DNA of 64,000 nt from Burkholderia sp. Bp9142 (GCF_003853415.1 NZ_QTPP01000022.1:1-64000), one strand, 5' to 3'. Shown: positions 8,459 to 17,874, counted from the first letter of the stretch. Numbers and translations are program-made. The notes: a model not told the origin generated them from the letters alone.

Positions 8459-9457
8459 ATGAACACGGTCAACCGCCAGATCCTGCTCGTGTCACGCCCG
8501 CAAGGCGCCGCGAGCGCCGACAACTTCCGGCTCGTCGAAACGCCGCTCGCCCCGCTCGCCGACGGCGAACTGCGGGTGCGCAACCATTTCCTGTCGCTCG
8601 ATCCGTACATGCGCGGACGCATGAACGACGCGAAGTCGTACGCGGCGCCGCAGCCGTTGAACGAGGTGATGATCGGCGGCACGGCGGGCGAGGTGGTCGA
8701 GTCCCGGCACCCGGATTTCGCGGTCGGCGAGCACGTGGTCGGCCAGTTCGGCTGGCAGGAGTACGGCACGTCGAACGGCAGCGGGTTGCGCAAGGTCGAC
8801 ACGTCGCGGGTGCCGCTGTCGGCATGGCTCGGCGTGGCCGGCATGCCGGGCGTGACCGCATGGGTCGGGCTGAACCGGATCATCGCGCCGAAGGCCGGCG
8901 AAACCGTCGTCGTCAGCGCGGCGAGCGGCGCGGTCGGCAGCGTCGTCGGCCAGCTCGCGAAACGCGCCGGCTGCCGCGCGGTCGGCATCGCGGGCGGCCC
9001 CGACAAGTGCCGCTACGTAGTCGACACGCTTGGCTTCGACGCGTGCGTCGACTACAAGGCCGGCCGGCTGGCCGACGACCTGGCCGCCGCGACGCCGGAC
9101 GGCGTCGACGGCTGCTTCGAGAACGTCGGCGGCGCGGTGCTCGACGCGACGATGGCGCAGATGAACGCATTCGGCCGGATTGCCGTGTGCGGGATGATCG
9201 CCGGCTACGACGGCGTGTCCGCGCCGCTCGCGAATCCGGGCCTGATCCTGCGCTCGCGGCTGACGATGCAGGGCTTCATCGTGTTCGAGCATCCCGACGC
9301 GTGGCCGCCCGCGCTGGCCGAGCTGAGCGAACTCGTCGCGACGAAGCAGCTGCATTACCGCGAGACGATCGCGTACGGGCTCGAGCGGGCGCCGGATGCG
9401 TTCCTCGGGCTCCTGAAGGGCCGCAATTTCGGCAAGCAGCTCGTGCAGCTCGTCTGA
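8459..9457 (+). CDS. NADP-dependent MDR-family oxidoreductase (alkenal/one reductase type)
   Basis: A 332-residue zinc-free medium-chain reductase resembling leukotriene B4 12-hydroxydehydrogenase and CurA-like enzymes that reduce alpha,beta-unsaturated ketones or aldehydes with NADPH. Seen: N-terminal GroES-like part with SLDPYMRGRM, then a Rossmann domain with AASGAVGSVVGQ (residues 154-165). No structural or catalytic zinc ligands are apparent. The ATG at 8459 is preceded by AGGGAGG. It lies between the thioesterase and an esterase on the same strand. Confidence 0.88.
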   Translation: MNTVNRQILLVSRPQGAASADNFRLVETPLAPLADGELRVRNHFLSLDPYMRGRMNDAKSYAAPQPLNEVMIGGTAGEVVESRHPDFAVGEHVVGQFGWQEYGTSNGSGLRKVDTSRVPLSAWLGVAGMPGVTAWVGLNRIIAPKAGETVVVSAASGAVGSVVGQLAKRAGCRAVGIAGGPDKCRYVVDTLGFDACVDYKAGRLADDLAAATPDGVDGCFENVGGAVLDATMAQMNAFGRIAVCGMIAGYDGVSAPLANPGLILRSRLTMQGFIVFEHPDAWPPALAELSELVATKQLHYRETIAYGLERAPDAFLGLLKGRNFGKQLVQLV

Positions 9458-9518
9458 CCCGCGCGTGGCATCATGTGACGCTTGTCCGCTCGCGGCGCCG
9501 CACGCGCCGTCCTCACCG

Positions 9519-10478
9519 ATGCCGCTGAATCCGAAGATCGCCCAGGTGCTCGACATGGTCGAGCGCGCGAAACGTCCGTCCTATCACCACCAGACGCCGC
9601 AGCAGGCGCGTGCCGCGTACGAGAAGAGCGCGCCGATCCTCGACGTCGCACCCGCGCCGATGCATTCGGTCGAGGCCTGCGTCGTGCCGACGCGCGACGG
9701 CCGCTCGATCGGCGCGCGGCTTTACCTGCCGGTCGAGCCGAGCCTCGCCGAACCGCTGCCGGCGCTCGTCTATTACCATGGAGGCGGCTTCACGGTCGGC
9801 AGCGTCGATACGCACGACGCGCTGTGCCGGATGTTCGCGCGCGACGCGCGGTGCGCGGTGCTGTCGGTCGACTACCGGCTCGCGCCCGAGCACCGGTTCC
9901 CGACCGCGGTGAACGACGCCGACGACGCATTGCGCTGGCTGCATCGCGAGGCCGCCGCATTCGGCATCGACGCCACGCGGCTGGCAGTCGGCGGCGATAG
10001 CGCGGGCGGCACGCTCGCGACCGTCTGCGCGGTGCTCGCGCGCGACGCGGGCATCGGTCTGGCGCTGCAGATGCTGATCTATCCGGGCGTGACGGGCAAC
10101 CAGGACACCGAATCGCACGCCCGTCTCGCGAACGGCTACCTGCTGACACAGGACACGATCCAGTGGTTCTTCACGCAATACGTGCGCGATCGTTCCGACC
10201 GCGACGACTGGCGTTTCGCGCCGCTCGACGGCGAGCGCGATGCGCCGTCGTTCGCCGGTGTCGCGCCGGCCTGGATCGCGATGGCGGAATACGATCCGCT
10301 GAGCGACGAGGGCGCCGCATACGCGGACAAGTTGCGTGCAGCCGGCAATACGGTCACGCTGGTCTGCTATCCGGGGATGATCCACGAGTTCTTCAAGATG
10401 GGTGGCTACGTGCCCGAGGTGCGGGCCGCGCATGCCGATGCGGTGGCGGCGCTCAGGGCCGCATTCGACGACGTTTGA
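9519..10478 (+). CDS. Alpha/beta hydrolase, hormone-sensitive-lipase (family IV) esterase
   Basis: Cytoplasmic carboxylesterase of about 319 residues. HGGG (87-90) forms the oxyanion hole, S161 in GDSAGG is the nucleophile, and the Asp (AEYDPLSDEG) and His (GMIHEFFKM) of the triad follow in the right order. The start is taken as the ATG at 9519, where the sequence begins to look like family members; an in-frame ATG at 9465 would add 18 residues and cannot be excluded. Family IV esterases act on short acyl esters; the natural substrate is unknown. Confidence 0.88.
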   Translation: MPLNPKIAQVLDMVERAKRPSYHHQTPQQARAAYEKSAPILDVAPAPMHSVEACVVPTRDGRSIGARLYLPVEPSLAEPLPALVYYHGGGFTVGSVDTHDALCRMFARDARCAVLSVDYRLAPEHRFPTAVNDADDALRWLHREAAAFGIDATRLAVGGDSAGGTLATVCAVLARDAGIGLALQMLIYPGVTGNQDTESHARLANGYLLTQDTIQWFFTQYVRDRSDRDDWRFAPLDGERDAPSFAGVAPAWIAMAEYDPLSDEGAAYADKLRAAGNTVTLVCYPGMIHEFFKMGGYVPEVRAAHADAVAALRAAFDDV

Positions 10479-10512
10479 CGGCGGCGGCGCCCGACGCCGC
10501 GCGGAGGAAGCG

Positions 10513-10953
10513 ATGACCGACGGCTGGGTGGAAACGGGCGACTGGGCGGTGCTGGGCGGCGATGCCGCACGCATTCGCGACGCGGTGTTCGTGCGCGAGC
10601 AGCGGATTCCGCCGGAATGGGAACTCGACGACGAGGATCCGCTGTCGCTGCACGCGGTGGCTTACCGGGTCGATGCGGCGACCGGCGCACGCCGCGCGGT
10701 CGCGACGGGACGGCTGTTGCGCTCCGGCACGATCGGCCGTGTCGCGGTGCTGGCCGACGCGCGCGGGCAGGGCGCCGGGTCGGCCGTGCTGCATGCGTTG
10801 CTGGACGCGGCGCGCCACCGCGGCGAGCCGGTCGTGCGGCTCTACGCGCTGGATGCCGCGGTGTCGTTCTATGCGCGGCACGGCTTCGCCGCGATCGGCG
10901 AACCGTTCGTCGAAGCGGGCGTGCCGCACGTCGAGATGGCGCGGGCGCCCTAG
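10513..10953 (+). CDS. GNAT-family N-acetyltransferase
   Basis: A 146-residue acetyl-CoA-dependent acetyltransferase. It starts with the pattern of the YjcF/ElaA-like group (VFVREQRIPPEWELD) and contains the acetyl-CoA loop RGQGAGSAVL and the late FYARHGF segment typical of GNAT proteins. GGAGGAAG precedes the ATG closely. It follows the esterase by 34 bases, probably in one transcript. The acceptor substrate is unknown. It is convergent with the TANGO2-like gene, with only 16 bases between the stops. Confidence 0.85.
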   Translation: MTDGWVETGDWAVLGGDAARIRDAVFVREQRIPPEWELDDEDPLSLHAVAYRVDAATGARRAVATGRLLRSGTIGRVAVLADARGQGAGSAVLHALLDAARHRGEPVVRLYALDAAVSFYARHGFAAIGEPFVEAGVPHVEMARAP

Positions 10954-10969
10954 CGCCGCACGCGCAGGC

Positions 10970-11815
10970 TCAGCGCGGCTGCGTCGCGTCGATGTCGAAC
11001 GTGAACGCGCGCTCGAACGTGCCCGGGCGAACGGTGCGGTGCGAGCCGTCGTCGTCGCAGCGCTCCTTGATGTCGACCGTGAGCCGCACGCCTTCCTTCA
11101 TCGTCACGCGCAGCGCGGTCGTGCCGCGCGTGCCGTATTCGGGCGTCTCGATGAACGCGGCCGACAGCGCACGCTCGCGCTCGATCGGAATGCCGGTGTG
11201 CGGCAGCGCGTCGTCGTCCGCGACATGCGGATCGCGCATCAGTTCGATCAGTTCGTCGAGCGACGGAGTCGGGTTGTCGGTCAGCAGCGTGCCGAGTTCC
11301 GCGCGCTTGCGCACGACTTTCGGCCAGGGCGTATCGAGCCGCGCGTTCGACAGCGCATGCACGCCGGCGCCGATCGCGACCGGCGCGGCGACACCGGTTT
11401 CGCCTTCGGCCGCGCGGTTGCAGAACCACGCGAGTTCGCGCCGCTTCCAGTCGCCGGCCAGCAGGTTGAAGCCGTTGTATACGGCCGCGTGCTCGGCCAG
11501 TTCGCGGAGGTAATCGAGCGGCGCGACGGACGGGCTGCGGAGGAAATCGGACACGAGCTTGCCGCGGGTCGGCGCGCCCGCGCGAATGTCGAACGGCGCG
11601 CGGTAATTGGTCAGCGCCGCGAAGCGGCCGTCGCGCGACACGCCGAGCCACGTGCCGCCCGCTTCGAGATCGCGGCCGGCCAGCACGCCCGGCACGTCCT
11701 CCCACCACGAAAGCGGCGCACTCGTACGGCGAAAGAATTCGTCGCGGTTGGCGGTCAGGGTAAAGACAGGACCGGCGGCGGCATCAGGCTGCCAGTCGAA
11801 CGCAATCAGACACAT
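10970..11815 (-). CDS. TANGO2-like NRDE-family protein
   Basis: A 281-residue member of the NRDE (transport and Golgi organization 2) family. The hallmark N-terminus is present: MCLIAFDW with Cys2, followed by LTANRDEFFRR containing the NRDE motif. Starting at 11815 puts the conserved Cys at position 2, as in the Ntn-hydrolase-like family; a longer frame upstream is arginine-rich and unlikely. The function in bacteria is not settled; proposals include heme handling and N-terminal nucleophile hydrolysis. It lies downstream of ygfZ on the same strand with 76 bases between. Confidence 0.88.
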   Translation of the reverse strand: MCLIAFDWQPDAAAGPVFTLTANRDEFFRRTSAPLSWWEDVPGVLAGRDLEAGGTWLGVSRDGRFAALTNYRAPFDIRAGAPTRGKLVSDFLRSPSVAPLDYLRELAEHAAVYNGFNLLAGDWKRRELAWFCNRAAEGETGVAAPVAIGAGVHALSNARLDTPWPKVVRKRAELGTLLTDNPTPSLDELIELMRDPHVADDDALPHTGIPIERERALSAAFIETPEYGTRGTTALRVTMKEGVRLTVDIKERCDDDGSHRTVRPGTFERAFTFDIDATQPR

Positions 11816-11891
11816 CGGACGAATCTCTCGCAGGAAACATCGGGCGCCGGCCGCCATCTGCGAGCCGGCGTGCGAACGGGTTGTCAGTGCG

Positions 11892-12926
11892 TCACGCTTC
11901 CGTCGGCCACGCGTACGGCAGCGCGTCGAACGCAAGCGCCGGACCGTCGGCCGAACCGAGGTGCACCGTGCCGTCGTCGAGCGCGGCCAGCTTGATCTCG
12001 ACGAGCGCGTCGACGCCGCCCGCGGGCGCGGCCGCCGCGGTGACGATCATCCCGCACGGCTGGCCCGGGTCGTCGCTGTGGAACAGCTCGACGCCAGCAT
12101 GCACGGTGTCGGTCTCGCCGGCGACGTGCGCGAGCGCGGTGCGGCGCTTGATCGTGCCGCGGTACTGGCTGCGCGCGACGATCTCCTGGCCCGGGTAGCA
12201 CCCCTTCCTGAAGTTAACGGCGCCGATCACGTCGAAGTTGACCATTTGCGGCACGAACTGTTCGACGGCCGGCTGCGTGATGCGCGGCTCGCCCGCGCGT
12301 ATGTCGAGCCAGTCCCAGACGGCCGGCGACACGACCGGCAGCGTGCCGGCGAGCGTGGCGAGACGCGCGTCGACTTCCGCGCGCGGCCCGATCCACAGGT
12401 AGCGCTTGCGGCCGGCCGCGTCCGGCACGCGGATCAGCGCCCCGGCCGGGCCGTCGACCTTCACGTGCACGCCGTCCGGCAGCGCGTCGAAGATGCCCGA
12501 CAGCGCCTCGCGCACGTCGCCCGCGAAGCCGACCACCGCGAGCGTGTCGCTCGCGTCCGTCAGCTTCGCCTTCGCACGCAGCACGAACATTGACAACCGT
12601 TTCTGCACGGCGGCCTGGACGTCCTTCGAGACCAGCAGGCGCACGCCGTGACCGGCGCGCCATGCGAGGAACGACGCGAGCAGGCGGCCCTTCGCCGAAC
12701 AGTAGCCGGACAGGCGCGCGCTCGCGGCATCGAGATGCTCGATGTCGTTGGTGAGCTGGCTGTGCAGGAACGTCGCGGCGTCGTCGCCGGCCACGTCGAT
12801 CACGCCGAACTGCGCGAGCGGCATGCAGGCGCCCGGCGCGTCGAAATCGGCAGCGGACGGACGGGGGAAAACGGGGAGCGAGGCAGATGCGGCCTGGGCA
12901 GCCGGTGAAGCGAACGGTGTGCTCAT
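11892..12926 (-). CDS. ygfZ: Folate-dependent Fe-S cluster protein YgfZ
   Basis: A 344-residue tetrahydrofolate-binding protein of the GcvT-like fold, needed for the assembly or repair of certain iron-sulfur enzymes such as MiaB. The defining motif KGCYPGQEIVARSQYRG is intact, including the conserved Cys. Its start faces the mltG gene, 77 bases away, so the two share a divergent promoter region; a ygfZ neighbour to mltG-tmk-holB is common in beta-proteobacteria. It is slightly longer at the N-terminus than the E. coli protein (326). Confidence 0.9.
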   Translation of the reverse strand: MSTPFASPAAQAASASLPVFPRPSAADFDAPGACMPLAQFGVIDVAGDDAATFLHSQLTNDIEHLDAASARLSGYCSAKGRLLASFLAWRAGHGVRLLVSKDVQAAVQKRLSMFVLRAKAKLTDASDTLAVVGFAGDVREALSGIFDALPDGVHVKVDGPAGALIRVPDAAGRKRYLWIGPRAEVDARLATLAGTLPVVSPAVWDWLDIRAGEPRITQPAVEQFVPQMVNFDVIGAVNFRKGCYPGQEIVARSQYRGTIKRRTALAHVAGETDTVHAGVELFHSDDPGQPCGMIVTAAAAPAGGVDALVEIKLAALDDGTVHLGSADGPALAFDALPYAWPTEA

Positions 12927-12953
12927 GGAATGAGGGGACAGTCAACCCTGACT

Positions 12954-12980
12954 TTGACGAAGGCGAGCAAGTATTATATG
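12954..12980 (+). promoter_or_regulatory. Possible mltG operon promoter
   Basis: TTGACG (12954-12959) and TATATG (12975-12980) are separated by 15 bases in the ygfZ-mltG divergent gap. The elements are good but the spacing is short for sigma-70. Confidence 0.45.
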
Positions 12981-13003
12981 GGTCTTACCTGAGTCTCGTT
13001 TCC

Positions 13004-14023
13004 ATGTCCCTACTGAAGAAATGCGCCGCGACGGTCGTGGCGCTGGTCGTCGTTGTGGCCGCTGCCGGCGCGGGCGGCGGGTATTACTGGGCGACCCGGC
13101 CGCTGCTGCTGGGCGCTGCATCGCTCGACGTCACGATCAAGCCGCGCAGCAGCGTGAAGAGCGTCGCGCTGCAGCTCAAGCGCGGCGGCGTGCCGATGGC
13201 GCCGCTCGGCTTCGTCGCGATGACGCGCCTGCTCGGGCTGTCGAGCCGGCTCAAGTCCGGCAACTACGAATTCAAGACCGGCATCACGCCGTACGACGTG
13301 CTGCAGAAGATCGCGCGCGGCGACGTGAACGAGTACGTCGCGACCGTGATCGAAGGCTGGACCTTCAAGCGGATGCGCGCGGAACTCGACGGCAATCCCG
13401 ATCTCGCGCACGCGACGGCCGGCATGAGCGACGCCGAGCTGCTGCGCGCGATCGGCGCATCGGACAGCGCGATCCAGCGCGCGAGTGGCGAGGGGCTGTT
13501 TTTCCCCGACACCTACCTGTTCGACAAGGGCACGAGCGACCTGAACATCTACCGGCGCGCGTACCACCTGATGCAGACGCGCCTCGACGAAGCGTGGGCC
13601 GCACGTGCGCCGGGGCTGCCGTACAAGACGCCTTACGAAGTGCTGACGATCGCGTCGATCGTCGAAAAGGAAACGGGCCACGCGGCCGATCGCGCGTTCG
13701 TCGCGGCGGTGTTCGCGAACCGGCTGCGCATCGGCATGCCGCTGCAGACCGATCCATCGGTGATCTACGGCCTCGGCGACACGTACGACGGCCGCCTGCG
13801 CAAGCGCGACCTGCAGGCCGACACTCCTTACAATACCTATACGCGCCGCGGACTGCCGCCGACGCCGATCGCCTTGCCGGGCGTCGCCTCGCTGCAGGCG
13901 GCGATCAATCCGGCCCCGACGAGCGCGCTCTATTTCGTCGCGAAGGGCGACGGCACGAGCGTGTTCTCGGACACGCTCGGCGATCACAACAAGGCCGTGG
14001 ACAAGTACATACGAGGTCAATAA
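13004..14023 (+). CDS. mltG: Endolytic murein transglycosylase MltG
   Basis: Inner-membrane enzyme that cleaves nascent peptidoglycan strands and so ends their elongation. The 339-residue protein has one N-terminal membrane anchor (about residues 5-27), a LysM-like subdomain, and the YceG catalytic domain with the active-site Glu in SIVEKETGH and the conserved [17 protein letters not shown] segment. The ATG at 13004 places the membrane anchor at the N-terminus. It is the first gene of mltG-tmk-holB-ycfH; its stop overlaps the tmk start by one base (TAATG). Confidence 0.93.
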   Translation: MSLLKKCAATVVALVVVVAAAGAGGGYYWATRPLLLGAASLDVTIKPRSSVKSVALQLKRGGVPMAPLGFVAMTRLLGLSSRLKSGNYEFKTGITPYDVLQKIARGDVNEYVATVIEGWTFKRMRAELDGNPDLAHATAGMSDAELLRAIGASDSAIQRASGEGLFFPDTYLFDKGTSDLNIYRRAYHLMQTRLDEAWAARAPGLPYKTPYEVLTIASIVEKETGHAADRAFVAAVFANRLRIGMPLQTDPSVIYGLGDTYDGRLRKRDLQADTPYNTYTRRGLPPTPIALPGVASLQAAINPAPTSALYFVAKGDGTSVFSDTLGDHNKAVDKYIRGQ

Positions 14024-14643
14024 TGGCGAGCGGTAAATTCATCACGTTCGAAGGCATCGACGGGGCGGGGAAGACCACCCACCTGCAATGGTTCTGCGAG
14101 CGCCTCCAGGCCAGGCTGGCCGCGAGCGGCCGGCAGGTCGTCGTCACCCGCGAGCCGGGCGGCACGCAGCTCGGCGAGAAGCTGCGCGAGATCCTGCTGA
14201 ACCAGCCGATGGATCTCGAGACCGAAGCGCTGCTGATGTTCGCCGCGCGGCGCGAGCACCTCGCACTCGTGATCGAGCCCGCGCTCGCGCGCGGCGACTG
14301 GGTCGTGTCCGATCGCTTCACCGACGCGACGTTCGCGTACCAGGGCGGCGGCCGCGGGCTGCCGCGCGACAAGCTCGAGACGCTCGAACGCTGGGTGCAG
14401 GGCGGGTTCCAGCCCGACCTGACGGTGCTGTTCGACGTCGCACCGCAGGTGGCGAGCGAGCGCCGCGGTGCCGCGCGCATGCCCGACAAGTTCGAAAGCG
14501 AGTCGGACGCGTTTTTCTCGCGCACCCGCGGCGAATACCTGCGGCGCGCGGAAGAGGCGCCGCACCGCTTCGCGATCGTCGACGCGACGCAGACGATTCC
14601 CGAGATCCGCCAGCAGCTCGAACGCGTGCTCGCCGCGCTGTAA
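14023..14643 (+). CDS. tmk: Thymidylate kinase
   Basis: Phosphorylates dTMP to dTDP for DNA synthesis. At 206 residues it has the full set of motifs: P-loop [12 protein letters not shown] near the N-terminus, the [16 protein letters not shown] substrate-binding segment, and a LID region with [14 protein letters not shown]. The start overlaps the mltG stop in TAATG, so translation is coupled. The order mltG-tmk-holB-ycfH matches E. coli. Confidence 0.96.
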   Translation: MASGKFITFEGIDGAGKTTHLQWFCERLQARLAASGRQVVVTREPGGTQLGEKLREILLNQPMDLETEALLMFAARREHLALVIEPALARGDWVVSDRFTDATFAYQGGGRGLPRDKLETLERWVQGGFQPDLTVLFDVAPQVASERRGAARMPDKFESESDAFFSRTRGEYLRRAEEAPHRFAIVDATQTIPEIRQQLERVLAAL

Positions 14644-14661
14644 CCCGAAGGAACGCATCAC

Positions 14662-15690
14662 ATGATCTATCCGTGGCAGACCGACGACTGGAACCGTCTG
14701 CAGCAGCTGCGCCCGCAATGGCCGCATGCACTGCTGCTGCATGGCCAGGCCGGAATCGGCAAGCTGCAGTTCGCCCAGCATCTCGCGCGGGGCTTCCTGT
14801 GCGAAGCGCCGCAGCCGGACGGCGAGCCGTGCGGCACCTGCGCGGCCTGCACGTGGTTCGCGCAGGGCAACCATCCGGACTACCGGATCGTGCTGCCCGA
14901 GGCGCTCGCGGGCGAAGCGCCGGGCGCGGCCGACGACGCGAAGCCGGCCGACGCGGACGAAGGCGGCAAGAAGACGCGCGCGCCGAGCAAGGAGATCAAG
15001 ATCGAGCAGGTGCGTGCGCTGCTCGACTTCTGCGGGGTCGGATCGCACCGCGGCGGCGCGCGCGTCGTCGTGCTGTATCCGGCCGAGGCGCTGAACGTCG
15101 CCGCGTCGAATGCGCTGCTGAAGACACTGGAGGAGCCGCCGTCCGGCGTCGTGTTCCTGCTGGTGTCCGCGCGCATCGACCGGCTGCTGCCGACCATCAT
15201 CAGCCGCTGCCGGCAGTGGCCGATGACCGTGCCGGCGCCCGACGCGGCCGCGGCGTGGCTCGCGGCGCAGGGCGTCGACGATGCGCGCGCGCTGCTCGCC
15301 GAGGCCGGCGGCGCGCCGCTCGCCGCGCTGGCGCTGGCGAGCGACGAGAACCGGCCGCTGCGCGATTTCACGCTCGGCCAGCTCGCGGCCGGCGCCGCGT
15401 GCGATCCGTTCGCCTGCGGCGAGACGCTGCAGAAGCTGCCGGTTCCGCTGGTGCTCGGCTGGCTGCAGCGCTGGCTGTACGATCTGCTCGCGCAGCGGAT
15501 GGCGGGCGCGCCGCGCTACTTCCCGACGCAGGCGGCGGCGCTCGCGCGTTGCGCGCAAGCCGTCGACGCGAGTGCGTTCGCGCGCTTCATGAAGGCCGTG
15601 ACGCGCCAGCGCACCGTCGAGAACCATCCGCTCAATGCGCGGCTCGTTTTCGAGGAACTGTTTCTCGGCTATCGGGAAATGTTCGCGTGA
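14662..15690 (+). CDS. holB: DNA polymerase III delta' subunit
   Basis: Clamp-loader subunit of the replicative polymerase. The 342-residue protein has an AAA+ fold with a non-hydrolysing P-loop (GQAGIGKLQ, lacking the Ser/Thr after Lys, as in other delta' proteins), a four-Cys zinc-binding module (CEAPQPDGEPCGTCAAC), and the SRC motif (ISRCRQW). A charged Ala/Asp/Lys linker of about 35 residues sits between the zinc module and the EIKIEQVR segment; this insert is longer than in E. coli. It follows tmk by 18 bases. Confidence 0.93.
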   Translation: MIYPWQTDDWNRLQQLRPQWPHALLLHGQAGIGKLQFAQHLARGFLCEAPQPDGEPCGTCAACTWFAQGNHPDYRIVLPEALAGEAPGAADDAKPADADEGGKKTRAPSKEIKIEQVRALLDFCGVGSHRGGARVVVLYPAEALNVAASNALLKTLEEPPSGVVFLLVSARIDRLLPTIISRCRQWPMTVPAPDAAAAWLAAQGVDDARALLAEAGGAPLAALALASDENRPLRDFTLGQLAAGAACDPFACGETLQKLPVPLVLGWLQRWLYDLLAQRMAGAPRYFPTQAAALARCAQAVDASAFARFMKAVTRQRTVENHPLNARLVFEELFLGYREMFA

Positions 15691-15769
15691 GCGCACATTG
15701 TTTCCCCGGGGTGGGGAAACGATTGCCGGCGAGCGCATGAGCGCCCGTCTTACGTATTCAGGAAACACG

Positions 15770-16549
15770 ATGTTCGTCGATTCTCACTGTCACATCAATT
15801 TCAAGGGTCTCGCCGACCGCCTGCCTGCCGTGCTGGAGAACATGCGCGAGCACGACGTCACGCACGCGCTGTGCGTGTCGGTCGACTTCGAGACGCTGCC
15901 CGACGTGCTCGCGATCGCGCAGGCGCACGACAACGTCTATGCGTCGGTCGGCGTGCATCCGGATCACGAGGACGCACGGGAGCCGACGCTCGCGGAGCTG
16001 ATCGAGCTGGCCGCGCACCCGAAGGTCGTCGCGATCGGCGAGACGGGCCTCGACTACTACCGCCTCGAAGGCCGCTCGATCGCCGACATGGAGTGGCAGC
16101 GCGAACGCTTTCGCACGCATATCCGCGCGGCGACCGCGACGATGAAGCCGCTGATCATCCATACGCGCTCGTCTTCGGAAGACACGCTGCGGATCATGGC
16201 CGAGGAGCGCGCGGACGTGCCGGGCGGCGTGATGCACTGCTTCACCGAGCCGTGGCCCGTGGCCGAGCAGGCGCTCGCGCAGAACTTCCATATCTCGCTG
16301 TCGGGGATCGTCACCTTCAAGAACGCGACCGACGTGCAGGACGTCGCGCGGCGCGTGCCGCTCGACCGGCTGCTGATCGAGACCGACTCGCCGTACCTCG
16401 CGCCGGTGCCGTATCGCGGCAAGCCGAATGAACCTGCGTACGTCAGCCATGTCGGACGCTTTATCGCATCCGAGCGCGGGATCGCCGTCGAGGCGCTGGC
16501 CGATGCGACGACGCAGAACTTTTTCCGGCTGTTCAAGATCGCCCGCTAA
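15770..16549 (+). CDS. ycfH: TatD-family metal-dependent DNase (YcfH)
   Basis: A 259-residue TIM-barrel hydrolase with all the metal-binding motifs of the TatD family in order: DSHCHINF, GVHPDHE, GETGLDYYR, HTRSSSED, HCFTE and ETDSPYLAP. Family members are 3'-5' DNases involved in DNA repair or turnover. The ATG at 15770 gives the usual N-terminus (MFVDSHCH). It ends the mltG-tmk-holB-ycfH group, 79 bases after holB. Confidence 0.93.
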   Translation: MFVDSHCHINFKGLADRLPAVLENMREHDVTHALCVSVDFETLPDVLAIAQAHDNVYASVGVHPDHEDAREPTLAELIELAAHPKVVAIGETGLDYYRLEGRSIADMEWQRERFRTHIRAATATMKPLIIHTRSSSEDTLRIMAEERADVPGGVMHCFTEPWPVAEQALAQNFHISLSGIVTFKNATDVQDVARRVPLDRLLIETDSPYLAPVPYRGKPNEPAYVSHVGRFIASERGIAVEALADATTQNFFRLFKIAR

Positions 16550-16592
16550 CGACGCGCGTCCAGCCGACAACCCAGGGAAGGAGCCCACAACA

Positions 16593-17303
16593 ATGACGAA
16601 GCCGACCACATATCTGCCCAAGCGCGCACTCGTCGCCGCCGCGCTCGTCGCGAGCGGCCTCATTGCCGCCGCCGGCGCGCATGCCGAGTCGCTCGACGCG
16701 ATCGTCAAGGCGGTCAAGTTCGACGACATCGACGACATCGGCAAGCAGTTGAAGAGCGGCAAGCTCGATCCGAACACGCTCGCGCCCAACGGCGATCCGC
16801 TGCTCGTGATCGCCGCACGCGAGAAATCCGACAAGGTCGCGGCGGCGCTCGCCACGACGCCGAACGTCGACCTCGAGAAGGAAGACAAGGCGGGCGAGAA
16901 CGCGCTGATGCTCGCGTCGCTGAATGGCGACGTCGGGCTCGTCAAGCTGCTGATCGACAAGGGCGCGGAAGTCAGCAAGAAGGGCTGGGCGCCGCTGCAT
17001 TACGCGGCCACCAACGGCCAGGACGCGGTCGTCAGGGTCCTGCTCGACCACGACGCGTATATCGACACCGCGTCGCCGAACGGCACGACGCCGTTGATGA
17101 TGGCCGCGCGCGGCAACCATGCGACGACCGTCAACCTGCTGCTCGACCAGGGTGCCGATCCGCAGGTGAAGAACCAGCTTGGCATCACCGCGCTCGAGTT
17201 CGCGAAGCACTACAAGGCGCCGGACGCGATCGACATCCTGAGCAAGCGGACGGTGCGCGTCGGCGCATCGGCGCCGGCAGATGCCCAAAAGAGTGCAAAA
17301 TGA
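16593..17303 (+). CDS. Exported ankyrin-repeat protein
   Basis: A 236-residue protein with a Sec signal peptide (hydrophobic segment then AHAES, cleavage near residue 31) and five or so ankyrin repeats covering most of the mature part, for example GENALMLASLNGDVGLVKLL and WAPLHYAATNGQDAVVRVLL. It is therefore likely periplasmic and works by protein binding; the partner is unknown. AGGGAAGGAG lies before the ATG. It follows ycfH by 43 bases and is common at this position in beta-proteobacteria, sometimes in the same transcript. The next gene codes for another small exported protein. Confidence 0.88.
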   Translation: MTKPTTYLPKRALVAAALVASGLIAAAGAHAESLDAIVKAVKFDDIDDIGKQLKSGKLDPNTLAPNGDPLLVIAAREKSDKVAAALATTPNVDLEKEDKAGENALMLASLNGDVGLVKLLIDKGAEVSKKGWAPLHYAATNGQDAVVRVLLDHDAYIDTASPNGTTPLMMAARGNHATTVNLLLDQGADPQVKNQLGITALEFAKHYKAPDAIDILSKRTVRVGASAPADAQKSAK

Positions 17304-17422
17304 CGGTTTTCGGCGCGGTGGCGCAGCGCCCGGCCGGCCGGAGCGCGGCCGGCAGCGGGCGTCCGGCCGCCGCGCCGGTCGGCGCAGTGAGCGGCCTGGG
17401 CCGCATTGACATAAGGAACACC

Positions 17423-17779
17423 ATGTTGCGGGCTATGTTTTGTGCCGCGGCGTTTGCCGTGCCGTTGTCGGCTGCGGCTTTCACGGGCGCGGATCTCGAC
17501 CGGCTGTGCGCGAAGACGGACGTCAAGTCGCGGGCGTCGTGCGCGGCCTACATCGAAGGCGCCGCCGATGGCGTCTACAACACCATCGACGCGATCGGCG
17601 GCACCACCGGGCCGCGCGTCGGGCAGTATTTCTGCCTGCCGCCCGACATCCGGGCACAGCAGATGACCGACGCGGTGCGCAAGTACATCGCGGAGAACCC
17701 GAAGCTTGCCGACTACAACGCGAGCACCGCGGTGTCGCTCGGTCTCGGCAAGGCGTTTCCGTGCCGGGGCGGCAACTGA
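17423..17779 (+). CDS. Rap1a/Tai-family exported protein
   Basis: A 118-residue protein with a short signal peptide (cleavage after AAA, about residue 19) and the features of the Rap1a/Tai fold: paired cysteines (LCAKTD, SCAAYIEGAADG, FCLPPDI and the final PC) and a QMTDAVRKYIAENP helix. In the founding cases these are periplasmic immunity proteins against type VI secretion amidases, but many relatives have no effector partner. No T6SS gene is near here, so an immunity role is not supported by context. AAGGA precedes the ATG. Confidence 0.78.
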   Translation: MLRAMFCAAAFAVPLSAAAFTGADLDRLCAKTDVKSRASCAAYIEGAADGVYNTIDAIGGTTGPRVGQYFCLPPDIRAQQMTDAVRKYIAENPKLADYNASTAVSLGLGKAFPCRGGN

Positions 17780-17874
17780 TCTGATGCCGGTCCGGGCGCG
17801 CGCGTCGCCCGGACGTCGCCGACGCATCCAGGACGAGGCCGCCGCGCCTCATAACCGAAGTATCCCGGGCGCCG

